This document shows positions 32,551 through 46,423 of a stretch of DNA of 64,000 bases, piece after piece. Each line of letters begins with the position of its first letter. Within the stretch, counting starts at the first letter, position 1. The position numbers and the translations under genes were made by a program. The stretch is from positions 53,955,473 through 54,019,472 of the forward strand of contig OX419758.1 in NCBI GenBank assembly GCA_948567375.1. The letters run 5' to 3'. The notes under the pieces are model-generated. The model was not told the origin of the DNA and did not search any database. It worked only from the letters and a program-made list of their open reading frames with translations. This DNA is from Lunularia cruciata (Eukaryota > Streptophyta > Marchantiopsida > Lunulariales > Lunulariaceae).

Positions 32551-35500
32551 CAGCTCATGCTGCGGCACTCGTCATGCTAACGGAGAGGAGATGAAGGAAA
32601 GGGAACAGAGTGGCGAAGAGACAAGTTCTCACTGACATTCTGGGATTTGTGCCATTGTATGCAAACTTCTCCGAAGGTTGATATAGGTGGGATATTCGCT
32701 TTTCCGAATTTCGTGTTCAGTGTTTTTTCTCTGGAGCTTTCGGCTTTTGTGTTCGAGGAGCCGTAGCTCGTCTGCAGTTCTCGAACGTCGAGGACGTTGT
32801 GTCCTTCCTGTGCATGTTAACTCAACCTTTTAAAGCATTTTAGGATGTGACGAGGCGATTTGGCTCGTTAGGATTTGAAATTGGTTCTCTGAAGTTGTTT
32901 TCCTGGAAACCTAATTCATTTGTTGCTGATTCTACTGAACGATGTTTTCGTGAGTCTGAGTAACTCGAGGATGCCTTATACAACTCATCTTCTCTACTAA
33001 TGTGGCAAAAAGTGATCGTTAATTCTGCGGCCCTGTTCGCATGTGGGCCTGCTCTGAGGAAGTAATCCTGTTGAGTCTCTTCTTTCAAGAGTTCGTGCAC
33101 AGTTCTGATCCTCGTGGCAAGTATGGGAGCATTTGACGACCTCGGTATAAAGACGCGGGCTCTTTGTATTCTCAGCCGGAAGCTTACATTCCAAGATGAC
33201 CGCTACTGTTCCTGTCTGGGTTTATCATCTGGATGTTCATTTTGATGAGGTCAACGGAGACTTACACAGGCGCACCTCAAAATTTTCGCAATGATTGTTC
33301 TGGATGATGTGCAGAGTTTTAAGCTACGATATTCACAATTATAAGCCTTAACATACGAGTTTTACTCGTTAATAAAACTGGATACGAAACCAAAGGGTTT
33401 GACATCCGGTGCAGCCGCTGAAGTTATCAGGATACTGTCAGTCACATAAAATTGGTAACTGTAAAAGATTTGCAGAGAGATGGATGAAAGAATTTGAAGG
33501 TATAGCTACTAGCAAAACGAGGGAAAAAAGGCGACCGCGTAGGAAAAATGAAGGATGGGAAGACCCCATCAAGCCGTACAAGGGAGAGACAAAAAAGGTA
33601 ACATGGGGCTAAGCCCCAATAGAGTCTGTATGAGAGCAAAACGAGTGCTTTGAGCGTTTGAAAGTTTAGCCTGCTCTCCATAGGTTTTTTCCCTCTTGGG
33701 CTAGTGCTGCAGTAAAGTACCGTAGCCACTTTCCCCACGTGTGAGTCTCTTTCTCGAGTTTAATGGGCATACCCAACTGTCAGTGAGCACAGCTCGGCCT
33801 CACTCATGACCCTAAAGGACAGGAAAGCGGGGCTTCATCCACAGGATATCAATGCGTTCGAGAAACAGCTCCGTGAGTTTACTCCAGCTTTCAGATACCG
33901 TAGGTCTGTGCCCTTCACAGCTTTAAGCGTTGGGGTCTTAACTGAAGCAGTCGGTGGAAAAGGCTTTTTGTGTGACACTGAGCTCGGAAGGAACTCTAAG
34001 CGTGAGGATTCTAAGCAATGACTACGGCTCTTAAAAGAGCAATGACGGGAAAATGTATATTGTCATTTCAATCAACGAATAATTTGAACCAGTTACTTCT
34101 GCTAATACTTACTCAGTATTAGCAGCCCACATCAATTACCATTACTGCAGCCAGCACAGCCGTTTCAAACTTGCATGGCTGCCATACTTGCGTTCCTCAA
34201 CGTTGATTACAGCTAACGAAACTAAGTTGCTCCTTGATCCAATCAACGATTGCAGCAAACATCTTCGATGCAGAAGCAACTTGTAGAACTGAGCCATAAG
34301 GTGAGATCAACAGCATATTGGGGCATGGGTGGATTCACGCCGAATCTTTGATCCCTGCAGCCTAAATGCTCTAACTCATTTTGAGTAACGGTAGCGATGA
34401 GTGTGGTATTCTATTCAGGTTCTGGGAATCCAAGAGTTTCTTGTCCAGAAAGACCAGCCTTCAGACTAGAGACCTAAGCCTCGACCCCCAATTCTGGAAA
34501 ATCTTAAAGAACGCTGCGATTTTCTTACAACTGAATGGCAATCGTTTCCCTCCAACTCATATGATACTGGGGAACAAGCAATATCTCATGTACGGAGAAA
34601 CAGGACTGTCATCCTCTAAATCTTCCGTCCCTTGAAAGAGAATCTGGCTGTCCCGGTATCAAGAATAACACGATCATGAGGAGATTTAGTGATCTGTTTT
34701 AGGTTTGCTGTAGCCATCCTGGGACCAGTAAAGCACGATGCCACTCATGCACGAACTCGGCATTCACACTCATCTCCCAGATGCCACGCCGTCAAACTTC
34801 GCTAGTAGACGAGGCCTCATGTCCGTCTTCCAAGCCGCAACCCCAGACATCCAAACATCCACAACTCGGGGACTAAGCGTGCGGGGAATATGTTGTGGAT
34901 GGTAGCTCCACCAGTGAAAATCTATCCTTTTGAGAATGATCTGCTCCGACCTACTCCGCGAGGTGTATTTGAAATTGAACGAAAAGCGAACAAATCGATG
35001 CGGATCACGAGCTAAACAGGGGGACTAAACTTGGTATCTCAAACATATTCTTACCAAACGTTGAAATCCTGACAGAGTGGATTGAGCATTGAATTGGTGT
35101 GACTTTGCCATTAATTTGCGACGTTCAGATGAGAGTAGACAAGTCTTGGCTTATTTGCATTGAACGAAAGAAGTGGTCAATGGGAGCAATCAATAATTGG
35201 ACCAAACGTACAAACGATGATGAGATTTAAGTTACTGGAATCCATCTTTATTCACTTGGGGAAATGAGATATCTGGCGTTGCGAATGACGACAACCCCGA
35301 ACAAACATTCAAAAATGTTACAATTATACATGAAGTTAACAAATGGCTAAATTTTCGAGCTAGCTAGCTTCTGATGGTAAGTAAGAAAGTATTGTTGTGT
35401 GTGGGGTGTTAAAAGAACCCGCCCACCATGAGGTTTGATTTGAAATACATTTTTGTGCGGGGAAAAGTTGGTGTAATCAGGCAGGCAGGCAGTTGAATAA

Positions 35501-35931
35501 TGAGCCTTGATGCTACACTAAGTAGTGAAATCTTGGCATCTGGCTGCAGCAGCATGATCCTAGTCAGTGTCCTACGATGGAGAAAAGTGCTCCCGATCCA
35601 GCGCCAATGGGGGGTAATCTAAAATTTTGCCCACTGTGCAACCAGAAGAATAGTGTACACTGCACGATCTCTGTAGGAACATGGCAGTGGAGCAACAAGG
35701 ATATCCGGGATCACGGCATTTTCGGAAGGCGTTGCTTTTGCACAAGTTGATGAGAATCTGCTCTTCGTGGTGGAGTATAAGATTCGCCTCTCCTGTTGTT
35801 TAACGACTGTTAGTAAGAAACAAGGGAGTATCCCGAGAGTCTTCCGAGAATACTCCGAGAATCTGAGGAGCAGAAGGCTGAGGCAAAGCTGTAATGATGT
35901 TGAGGTTATGTGACGATGTCGATGTGATTGG
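32551..35931. other. Spacer between AAE3 and the DUF547 gene
   Basis: No gene can be supported; frames are short and unrecognised. It contains one retrotransposon-tail insertion (33511-33645). The last few hundred bases before 35932 are probably the 3' UTR of the DUF547 gene. Confidence 0.5.
33511..33645 (-). mobile_element. Short copy of the retrotransposon tail, 113 bp, with TSD
   Basis: The direct repeat AGCAAAACGAG (33511-33521 and 33635-33645) encloses 113 bp. On the minus strand the insert begins CTCATACAGACTCTATTGGG, equal to the last codons of the 2.7-kb element, and ends GCGGTCGCC plus TTTTTTCC. It is nearly identical to the tail at 2670-2776, so the insertion is recent or from the same lineage. 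Confidence 0.92.
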
Positions 35932-38900
35932 TTAAACGAGAAAGAGGTAACGGAAATTGAAGTCATACGGCGCAACGTCGATGCAATGTGACAGGACGCC
36001 CTCTTTCGGGTGGTTGAGGCAGTCTTGGACGGAGTCTCGAAGTGGACTGGACAGCTGCCCGCACACCCATTCTAATAAGGACTCCATGTCCTTCGCAAAG
36101 TCGCGCATGTACCACTCCAGAAGCTTAGGCAGTAGTATTTTCTCCTGCGCGTTCACTCCGACTGCGGCTTGCAGGTACTCTCTCTTGGCGATTTCGAGCT
36201 CCTGCTCCACGGCGCCCGCTGTATATACTCGAAGCTGCTCAGAACATCGAAGCTCAAGTTTAGGCCACATTCAAAGATACAAGTATCATGTCAGCATACA
36301 TGTCACCTGTCATCTACTCTGCTGGAAGGATCACATCTCGTATTGATTTTATAGATCCTTTCAACCGCGGATGGAAGTTGCCACCAATGCAGCAGCCAGA
36401 CTTTGCGATCAATCTATCAACGACGAGAGGACTTACAGCGGGAGAGGATCGGCTGCCACAACAGAGTCCGAAAGTGACCAGTGGCTCGTGCCAATCAAGT
36501 CCGTACGCACTGCGCTCTATAATCTCCTCCATGTCCGAGTTTTTCATGAAAGCCTGGAGTAACGGCAGACGTTTCTTAGTTATTACATCCAGCATACTTT
36601 GAAATGTCGAATCTAAAACCTGAACCCATAGCATCCCCCGGCCCGGAAAGTGGTTTCGGGTAGAAGATGACATGATTGGCAAACTGTTGCAAACTGATTG
36701 AACCTACCATTGTCGGGATGGCTTCAGAGCGTTGCAAATGCTTCCACGGAGATGTTCGAACATTCTTCGGTCGACAAGGTAATCGAAGAATGAAATGTTC
36801 TATCGTCAAGGCGTTGAGAACATAACCCCCAACGTTAACTGTTGCCTGCAGTCACAGAAACGTTACAGTATGAAGATGATATGCACAACAGTTCTTCCAA
36901 ACAAGACGTAATTAAGCCCCAGGTTTATGCAGACTGACCCTCCCTTCTTGTAATGGCCGCAAATATAATCAGTGGACCTCCTTCCAAACCCAAGCTAGTT
37001 TTCGAACAAGGGTAGTGTCTCTTGCACAGGAGAGTAAGAGTGACATACATACCTTACGCATGAGGGCAACCACCTTCGATGCGCTACTTGGGATTCCACG
37101 CTCCAAAAATGCCTGAATCGATAAACCGTTTAGGACAAGTGATAAGCAGAAGATACCTGTCAAGAAGTTGAGTCTGAAGAAGATCACGTTCTCTATCCAA
37201 GCATCCTATCGAACAGATTTGGCTCCTTCGGCGTTGGCAACTTACATGCATCATGCACACGTTGTAAATGTTGATCCAGAAAGCCAGCTTCTCATGATGA
37301 GACAGCGCGTTGAGGTCCGTCTTCTCCAGCTGCTCCATCAATGAGCTGCAAGGGAGATATCGGGAACGACTATAGTGAGCGGCCGGTCGCAATTTGGATA
37401 AATAGTCAATGAATTCACTAGAGCATGACACAACATCATTCAATTCCAGCACATAACTTCTTCCATTAGAAATTGAACCGCTTCTCGAACTTCACCAATC
37501 ATCCTCTCCTTCAAGGGGAATCAGAACCTCATTCAAAAGCCTCAACGCAAACATTAACTATCCGGGAAATTTCACAAATTTAAGGCATACCCAAGTTTCT
37601 TATAGAGCGCAGTACAGCTTGCGATACCACTGCCGTCAATAGTTTCGACGGTGATTTCGTAGATTTGACTGTAAGGGCCAACATCCCTTGGATGATCCTT
37701 GCAGACCCCGTAGAAGTCACACGACTGCGATGAGCTCTCATCACTTGCTTTGCTGTTCTTGGCTGTTCTCGACCCCATTTTGTTCTTCGAGTCTGTGGCA
37801 GGGGCCTTAGCCAGTTTGTTGTAGATGTTGACTAAGCACTTCACCAATTCCTCGGAGAGTCGATTGGGTTCGATTGACGGTACCTCCTTTATGGTGCTGC
37901 TGGTGAATGCCATCTTACTTGCTGGTTGGACAGCATTCAGGAGTGCCTGTCAATCAATCCAATTCGCATATCAATGGGGCTGCATAATTGTTTTGTTCAA
38001 TGTCACAAAGGCAAAGAAATTAAGTACATACGAGGAATCCCTGAAACGAACCGCCATTTGGAAGAACGATTGCAAAGCTTTCTCTAAATGTAGAGAAAGA
38101 GAAGAATGCAAAGCTTTCTCTGAATGTAGAGCAAGAGAAGAATTAAGAACAAGGGGCCATCAATTCTCTGACGAAAACAGGCATTTGACAGGCATTCACA
38201 AAATCTCCACGGTGAAACTTAGAGATAGTACCTTCGCTCCTATCGAGGCCTTTCGATCTGCATTGGACCACGATTCAAAGTCTACGCTAAACCCAAGTTT
38301 GGAAGCTTGAGGACTTCTGGCAGCAATTTTGGCGGCAGCAGAGCTCTGGACATTCTCCTTCTCCCACAGTCTAGTGTTCGAGCCTCCAGAAAACGGGAGC
38401 CCGTTCCTCGCACCAGCTCTTGGACTGGAGGTGCCCCCATCCTTGGGCAAAGCCGAAATCTGTTGCCTATCGAGCCACCCAACGGTACTATTAGACCCTG
38501 CATTGAATCGAGGGCTGGAGGAAGATTGCTGCTTTGTCAAATGCGGTTGCTTGTCATTCCACCCGAGAGAGTTGAATTGCCGGAACAGATTGTTCTTTCC
38601 ATTGGTCCCTCCTGACGGCTTCCATGGCTGTTGCAGGCCCTGGAATCTCGACAAAACCTCGTTCACAGGAGGCTTCCGAGTGGGAGCAGGTGTGAGAATC
38701 GGAGCAGCAGCACCTCCTTTGTTGTTTGCTCCTGTTCGTCGAGGACTCTTAGTGTCTTTGGAGGGAGACTTCTTGGAAGAATCCTTCGAGTCCTTGCCAT
38801 CTTTTTGACCTTTTGCCTCCTTTGGATCCTTGCCATCCTTATCCTTACTCTCCTTGGACGAGTTGGATTTGAAGGGCATAAGAAGCAGCTTGGAAACAGG

Positions 38901-40023
38901 CTCAGCCTTTTTCGGTTCTGCAACCTTGGTCTTCCGACTGGCCGAGGATTTGCTCGGCGGCTCTTTGGCGGCGGGGGGAGGAGGATGAGGAACCTCCTTG
39001 ATTACTTCCTTGATGGGGTGTGGAAGCTCCTTAACAAGCGACTCCTTCTTCAACCGGATTTTGGTGAGATGGTTCGGCTTGCTCAAGTCGTTGGCATGAC
39101 TCTTGGCGTTGTTCGCAGCGTTGAAGTTGTTGGGCTGCTTCTGTATGCCCCATGTGGAGAATTGTTGAGCTTCATCTGTGAGCTCATTCTTCAAGTAGAT
39201 GACGTGACCCTCTAGTTTGATGACTTCCTCCTCCAAGACTGCCACTTCCGCCAGCAGCTTCTGGACCTGTATCGACACCAACCACTATATATCGGATCAC
39301 TGACTTCACCATAGCTGAAACCGAAACTGAAAGCTCGCAGTACCAAACTCTAATATGGAAGACATTGATCAGGGGAGACGGAAAAGAACAGCAACGGAGA
39401 AACAAACAGACCTTGGCAGGAAGATATGAAGGAATCCGAGGGAGAACTCCAACGGGTCTTTGCAGGGCCCTTTCCAAGGCTTTATGGAGATTCACCTCCT
39501 GTGCATGCTTCTTGCGAAGCTTGCCGACCTGAATTAACAAACCACAAGCATTCTCGTGTCAGTACGTCTGATCGAAATTCTGCTGCGGTAACAGCGAGGT
39601 AATTAATGGGCATGGGACATTGAGATGGAGAGCTCACTTCCTGCTCGAGAGCGAGCCGCCGGTCTTTTAATGTCAACTTGCCGTCATCGGAGCCTATACT
39701 GGAGACCGGTGTGGATACGGGAGATACCTGGTGGCCCTGTAATGTTCCAACACATTCAGATATTGAACTACTAGAGTCTTCCGGAAAGCAAGAAGAAGAT
39801 GGATTGGAAATCTGGGGAGATGTCTTGATCTTCATTACAGTGTACTAGTTATCTGTAGCAGAATATTCTTGAATACCCTTGAAATTAGACTTCGTGCTGA
39901 GGGATAAGAGTCTCCGCATTGTGTGCAAGCGATTTCTGCAGAGTTAGTATAATGTACCTTGCCGTCCTCGGGAAATTTGCCAACGGCCACCGGTGGCACA
40001 TTACTCCAGCCCCAGCTCTGCAT
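35932..40023 (-). CDS. MIP1-type leucine-zipper / DUF547 protein
   Basis: Exons, all with GT-AG borders and matching phases: 40023-39958, 39811-39638, 39528-39412, 39266-38232, 37946-37591, 37456-37246, 37112-37053, 36845-36708, 36553-36437 and 36234-35932; 858 residues. Without the first splice, translation from ATG 39835 gives 844. The N-terminal region (LTLKDRRLALEQEVGKLRKK and on to LLAEVAVLEEEVIKLEGHV) is the TCF/MIP1 coiled coil. The large fourth exon is a disordered Lys/Ser/Pro-rich linker. The C-terminal third is DUF547: HHEKLAFWINIYNVCMMH, AFLERGIPSSASKVVALMRK, TVNVGGYVLNALTIEHFILR, HEPLVTFGLCCGSRSSPA and LRVYTAGAVEQELE...EKILLPKLLEWYMRDFAKD. The family is plant-wide; the name comes from a MADS-box-interacting protein and no enzymatic activity is established. 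Confidence 0.88.
38071..38142. repeat. 36-bp tandem duplication in a DUF547-gene intron
   Basis: Two 36-bp units (38071-38106 and 38107-38142) starting TGCAAAGCTTTCTCT differ at two positions. They lie in the 285-bp intron between the exons ending at 38232 and starting at 37946. CTTTCTCT...AGAGAAAG makes each unit partly self-complementary. Confidence 0.9.
39835..40023 (-). other. Alternative first exon or upstream ORF of the DUF547 gene
   Basis: From ATG 40023 the unspliced frame encodes 62 codons and stops at TAATG, the stop sharing a base with the ATG at 39835. The first 22 codons (MQSWGWSNVPPVAVGKFPED..) can instead be spliced (GT at 39957, AG at 39812) in phase to ISNPSSSCFPED. Spliced transcripts would give a longer N terminus; unspliced transcripts would carry an upstream ORF abutting the main start. 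Confidence 0.5.
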
Positions 40024-43000
40024 TGATCCTCACTACACCGCATGAGTTCGGGCCCAATGCCTGCAATTTGCACCAGACCACCGAAGTTAACTCTCCCAGC
40101 CCAGAAATCTTTCACCAGCTTGGTCAAGCGCACACGATTCTTTTCCGGCTTAAATCACAAGGAAGACACTATCACTCGGATGAAAAACCTACATGCCAGA
40201 GTTGTGCGCGTCACGATCAGCACTCTTGAAGATGTCTTGAACAGTCTGCACACACAAAACACAAATGTGGTGAGCAATGACGTTCTCTTTCCCCACTACA
40301 GGATAACGTACACGAAGAACGGACCACGGAACGTAGAACTGACTTAAACGTTCAAGACGGTATTTCTTAAACCGCAGACATTGACTTAGGAGTTCAATGA
40401 TGACTAAATTGGTGTAGAATCGCCTGATGAAGAATTTAAAACCGGAGATTCGCTTGATTGATTGCAAATTAACACGCCGTCTTGTTGAATCCTGCTAAAT
40501 CTTTAAAAACCCACAATGCCTACATCGTGTTGGTGTACATATTAGCTTATGCTCCTGCACTCCCTCCAAATCCGTATAAATGTAATACTGGCTAGATCAG
40601 AAATGGGTCGGGTCTATTTTCGGTCCTTCTTGTGCGCAAACAGTTAACTTCCCCGTGACCTTTTTGAGCTGTGATTGATTAGGAAAGACGACCAGCATTT
40701 GTTATTTGACACACTCTCGTAACAGTACTATTTTTCTTTCTTCCTCTATCAAAAAACCCCCTACCTCGCCACTGAAGCAGGACTACTGGGAATGAAACAG
40801 CTGACAACAATCCTGTCTCGCAGTAAATTACTGATTATCGTATCTGTACCGTACTGCCACTAAACTTTCAAGACCAATATTCGTTTGCTTCCCATTCAAG
40901 CCCAAGAAGGTCCCTCCCACCCGACTCAGAGCCTCTCCTTCCTCACGGATAAGTTTCCCGTCCCGATAGACGGAGGACAGAAAGCAAAAATTTGAAAATG
41001 ACCGTTGGTTTTCTCGTGAGAGTTCGGAGTTCGGACGCAGCACCAATCACCCAGAGACCCAGAACAGCAGACCAGACCACCATCACGCCAAGTCCAACAC
41101 CTTTGCTGCAGAATGAAACCTCTTCCCAGCTCGCTCTCAATCCTCACTCACCTGATCTCTTCAGCTGCTCACGACATCGCCAAAAGACATTAATGAACCC
41201 AGTGCATCAGCTGCTGCTCAACTCATCTCAGCCGCCATTGTTTCCATCCCCTCAACCTCCCCACCTCCCACGTCTGATTGAAATATAGATTCCGAGGACC
41301 GATCCCGTCGAAGACTCCAACACGAATCAATCAATCTGTTGTCTTTCAAGAGGAGATCTGCGGCAGAATATGTATCTTCTCCTCCAAGTAGTTAAAAGAT
41401 CGACGAAATGGGGAAGGAAGGAGGAGCTAACAGAAACTAACAGTCGGAGTTCCTTTTGTTATGTATGTCAGCGACACAGAAAGGGCGTTTAAAACCGGAG
41501 TAAATGCAGCTGACCCGGAAGGGGTACAGAGTAGGAGTAAGAAATGAAGGCTACGGTAAAAGAGACATGGACGGGGAGGGGTGAGAGAACTCATGCTGTC
41601 TGAGATCCGACTTGTACGCCGAAGGAGGAGGTGGCAAGGCGCAAGCTGACATGGAAACTACGATGACGTCATTTACCATGGAAAGCGCAGCGACCATGGC
41701 CGCATATGCATGATCATGATCTCCATAGGCGCATGACTCCACCACTTTGGCTGCTGTGCTCTTCAACATGCAATTGCGTGCCTCCGTTTCCTGCGCAGTT
41801 CCTTCCGCAGGTTTTACGCGGTACGGTAACTCCGTACCCGGTCGGCCCCTCTCAGCCGTCTTCCTTGGTGAGTGATTCCTCGCGGGTTAGCTCCATAGCG
41901 AGTGACAAACTAGCTCCTCGGTAAACTGCCGCTCGATTACACACCCCCTTTGATCCTGTCCACATATCCCTAACCCTGTACCCTGCCAGTTAACTCTGGT
42001 CTGCTCACGAAGAATACGCCGGGATCGCCCTATTACCCGTACACCTCGTCTGCGGTTAACCCCCAAACCAGACTTTGTGTCTTTTCACGCACACTGCCTC
42101 GTTGAGTGGTACTCCTTACATGCCTCCAGGGTACAAATCTTAATGACCATCCTTTTTAGCTTCTTATTTTAATGGCAGACATCCTCTGTCTACAGCCAGG
42201 ATCATATCAAATCTCTCGGTCTTTATTTCCCTCTCTTGGTTACTCCCTTTCTTTCGTGAATTGGCTACCATAATTGGGGGCACAAATTTTATGTGTAGCG
42301 ACCACCATTTTTCTATAAATATAGCTTTACTGTGTGAGCCCAAAGATATGTGTGTCTTTTAATTCGACCTACGGTGTTCAGCCACGACCACGCGCACTTC
42401 GGCAACTTTTTGAGCCCTCGAATGTGATGATGAATGTGGTGACTTGTAATACTTGAAGTGTCGAAAAGTTTCGTTGTCTCCTTTTCACAAGATTCATTGT
42501 GGTTTGAAATCTATGGTTTCTCGAGCTCCATCCGACCGATTATATGAACACGTATTGTTTGTGCCAATTAAATTGTCGGTCATCATAATCGTAGATGCTG
42601 AACATCATCCACTGACCACCAGGAGCATGTAGGTCTTTCATGTGGAAAGCGTACAGGGTGGGATTTAGATTCTTTAAGCAATTGGGTACTCGATGAGCTC
42701 TCGATCGTATGCGAAGGTAACGTGAAAGGTAGAGCTTGAAATACGACGTTACTGTTCTCCTATTCGCTCGAGTTGGCAATAACTGTTCCAACACATGCAC
42801 ATTGAGAGGAGCCATACAATTGAGCACGAGGTAACGGATCACGGAAGAAAAGTTACTGTTTCTTCTATAATTCATGCACTTGGATCTTAGCAATTCATGA
42901 AACAGTACCGATTTCTAACGAATATGTATCTTGCGATGGAGTACGAGAGGGTACACTGTGTGGTACTTTGCATCGCACAATACAATACAATTAGAAAGGA

Positions 43001-46000
43001 GCGTCCAATAGAATATCAAATAGAGAAAGTGACATACGGTTCCTCTTTGAGGTTCTTCACCTCCTTCATGGACTTTGATGCAGAAGCTGAAAGGGGAGTC
43101 AAACGAGGTTCGATATCTCGAAGTGTTCAAAGCCGACAAAGATTCTATATAAGCACAAGAGAAAGGCTGTTATATATATTTACTGTATGGCATTGTAACC
43201 TTTTCCCGGGAATAGAAGAAGAACGATCCGGTAGACGATCAGCAGGGCCTCCAACTCTGGCAATCATTAATAAGAATCTCAGGAACCAGAGCATGAAAAC
43301 GCTGATTTCCGCTCTGCTGGGTTAGTTTGTGCAGGTTCATCGGTCTCGTCTGTGCGTAGCACCTGATCATGAGATAATTTCCACTGTAGATACTGATTAG
43401 TCTGACTAAACATTATCAACACCTCTCGATTTGGCAACCATGTTCATTTCGTGACCAATAAATAGCATATACTTCACACCACTTGTGGTTGTAGACACTT
43501 GTACAGCCAGTAGAGAATTCTAACAGTGTCACTCGAGTGCATATCTATTCCGCACACACAAACCAATCAAAATGCTCTCCCTAATCATATGCAGATTAGG
43601 CTTGATTAATTACCGCTAACCCTAAATCCTCGTCAACAGCTTCATGATTATCCTTCTTACCGGCGTCCATCGTGTTGAACACCTTCGAACTCCAGTCAGA
43701 AATATATTTCCCTCACTTCGGTCTACACCACACACGTCAAAGGGATGTCCACTTTTGTATAGGAGATCCCATCCATCTCTACGCGTCTCGTTATCTTCTC
43801 TTACCCATTACAGATACGAACGGCGTAGGGAGACAGAAAAGACAGTCACCGACTCACGAACGGCTCTGACTACATGAATTTGTATCTTTCGCACTCTTTG
43901 TGTGCCTGTCTTCTGAGGCAAGCACTCCTGCATCAGAAGACTTGTCGCGGAAATAAAAAATCCCCCAACAGATTCAGATATGGAGAATTCAATAGAATGT
44001 CCGCTTGTTGCAATGTTCTGTCGTCTCGGGTTGTGTTAAAGTCCACAAATTCTTGTGAGGTGCTTCTCTATACCAGACTGTCGAGGAGTTGACGACGAAA
44101 GCCGGTTCGGTGTCACCTCTTGATGTACACACTATACAGCGAATGATTTCGAAAGTGAGGACGATGTAATTCTTGAGAAATAGATCTCGAATATCTGTAA
44201 GCCAATTCAAAGTAGGAAACTCCATCTGAGAGATGATTGACTTCCTTTGGGCATGTAATAGCAGACTTACCCAGAACAGTATTAAGTTATCCAAAGATAT
44301 TCACCACGTCAGCAAACTTGAGTGCCAACACAACCTCTCTGAATCGAACCTCCAACACATCTTTTTGAGCTCAGTAATTTTGGATTGTTATGTACCAAGG
44401 TCTTAATCTAGAAAGGAGCATCATGAGTTGTCTATCCTCAACGGTGATCATTGTTCTTTCAAAATGATCTGCAGTGTGTTCCCGGGAGAAAATCTACTAT
44501 CCCTACCCAACTAAGCGTTCATAGGGATAGTATGATTCACATCACATTACTTGGATATAAAATTCTCTCCATGGAGAGTAAACTCTTTAGAGAGAAGCTA
44601 CCGTAACCAACGATTTGGGTTTGCGCAAGAGTTAACATCATTATCTGGTCGAGTTTTACAGATACCTTATGATCGTGTCTACATGACCCTACTGATGAAC
44701 GAATCACTCCGCAAAAATATTTTACAAAGCAACTTAGCTCCTACTTGTTGGAAATTTATAGAACAGTGAGGCAATGGCAGAATGACATAATTGAGACGTG
44801 CTCTATTTCTGGGGTTATCTATGGAGTCGAGCATAGGGAGAGGACCACCACTACATTAGACATGCATACTGAGGCAAGGTACGGTATTGGATCCCGTATC
44901 GGCAGTGAAGAGAGTGGGGTCCGACTTTCTACTTGAGGAAGAAGTTCAATTCTGAAAGTCAATGTCCAGTGTGTTCTTCAAACTGTTCTTGAACAGAAAG
45001 TGTAAGATACTCGTGGTGCTACCAAACCAGCTGACGAATCCCACCTACATCCTCTGTCTGGACTATACCGTATCCCTCTGGCGGTATCTCACATTTAAGT
45101 GCTGCTAGGCTTTGTTCTCGCCTTTTCCTCCTTACAAAGTCTAAGGATCTCCCAAATCATTACCTCTAGGCAGACTACAACCCAAGTTTTACGAGGGAAA
45201 CTTCGACCACTAAAGGCCTCCCGCTAAATCCAACAGCTCGAGACTCAGACTAAAATTAACAATGTTCGTGGACTCAAAAGCTCCCAAGTTTTTAACCAAA
45301 TGATGCGGCTGAACCCATATTCTTGACGGGTGGTCAGTTTATCTTACATGGTAAAGTTGGTCAACTCAATTTTGGTCATTTCACCCTATGATGTAAATTT
45401 TATTCATATGCTTATTGTATATAATGCGATACGATAGATAGTTAGGATTTTTTAATCGGGAAATTTTGTATTGGATTTGCTTCCTTGTTATTGTTGCTTG
45501 AACTTTCTTCGCCATGCGTGCAGATTGAGGATTTACTCGCATGAGAGGAAACAAAATGGGCTGGGGTGGACCATTGTTAAATTCGCTTGTGAAATCTTCC
45601 CCTGAAGATGGAAGTTGAGGGGCAGTGGCCAGGGACAACACGTTCCATGTTAATATTGTATTACTATATTCATCGGAAAGATAGATTTTAAAAAGAAAAG
45701 TGACCGTCAGTGCGCACAGCAATACTCCCGCGTTTTCTACGGGTTGAGTAACCCCACGCAGAGGACGAGTTAATCGACAATCAATAGAAATAATCGTTTT
45801 GAGTAAGTCGAATACGCAGAACGACGTGCAAAAATTAGTGAGGTTGAGTAAACTTCAGTAGTCAAAAGGGTCTGGCGAATCTGCTGTCAAGCCTAAAAAC
45901 CTTGTCATCGAGATGAACTGGCAAAAAGTGGAGAATCCGAGTGCGAAATCAAACATACCAACAAGCTATCAACAAAATGAATCTGATCGAATCTACAAGA

Positions 46001-46379
46001 GGGTATGGTTCAATCAATCTGAACCTGTTAACTTCAATCATTATCAAATAGAATTTGGACGTTTCTTAGTACGTTCTCGAACACAAACCCACCGTCATCT
46101 CGCTCTATAAGATGGCAGTAGTACTCGTGTAAAATGTGATCTGAAGGATATCCATTACTGGTTTGGCACGGCTATACCGAAATTAATCTGCATCTTCCCA
46201 AGAATGTGGATGTGTAGGAGCATACTCATGATGGCGAATCGAATCGAGACGAGGCTTTTTACGTATTGACAAAAAAAAAAAAAAATTGTACAGCACGACT
46301 CGATTTGTCCACTAGCGTAAAGCATAAGTGACTGCTTGAGATCATCAAGAATGTATCTTATCAAAGTGATTGGTTTTAT
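40024..46379. other. Long spacer without a defensible gene
   Basis: Frames of up to 142 codons occur (for example 42540-42893 minus, 42897-43325 plus, 45381-45722 minus) but none shows a family signature. The first part is upstream of the DUF547 gene. A TATA-like TCTATATAAGC lies near 43142-43152 (plus) without a recognised downstream gene. An A15 run lies at 46271-46285. Confidence 0.4.
44496..44531. repeat. Hairpin, 10-bp stem and 16-nt loop
   Basis: ACTATCCCTA (44496-44505) and TAGGGATAGT (44522-44531) are exact reverse complements. No gene end is nearby, so a role is unknown. Confidence 0.7.
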
Positions 46380-46423
46380 CCTTGTTCGCCTTGATGGGAT
46401 CTTTCCCATCCTTCTTGTTCTCC
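46380..46423 (+). mobile_element. Fragment of the retrotransposon tail
   Basis: CCTTGTTCGCCTTGATGGGA followed by TCTTTCCCATCCTTCTTGTT matches the second hairpin region of the tail, in plus orientation. It is closest to the variant at 63.75 kb. The GCGGTCGCC end is not recognisable and no target duplication was found. Confidence 0.65.

Noticed and set aside
38307-39215. Long plus-strand frames (102-194 codons) opposite the DUF547 gene
   Set aside because: They lie antisense to the large Lys/Ser/Pro-rich exon; the compositional bias of that exon keeps the opposite frames open. No motif supports them.
42540-43325. Two frames of 117 and 142 codons, back to back, with a TATA-like site near 43142
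   Set aside because: No recognisable family, unbiased-looking composition, no splice or signal features. They cannot be told from chance without transcripts.
45381-45722. 113-codon minus-strand frame
   Set aside because: Partly protein-like (SSGEDFTSEFNNGPPQP) but the rest is A+T-driven Ile/Tyr/Asn-rich sequence; no homologue recognised.
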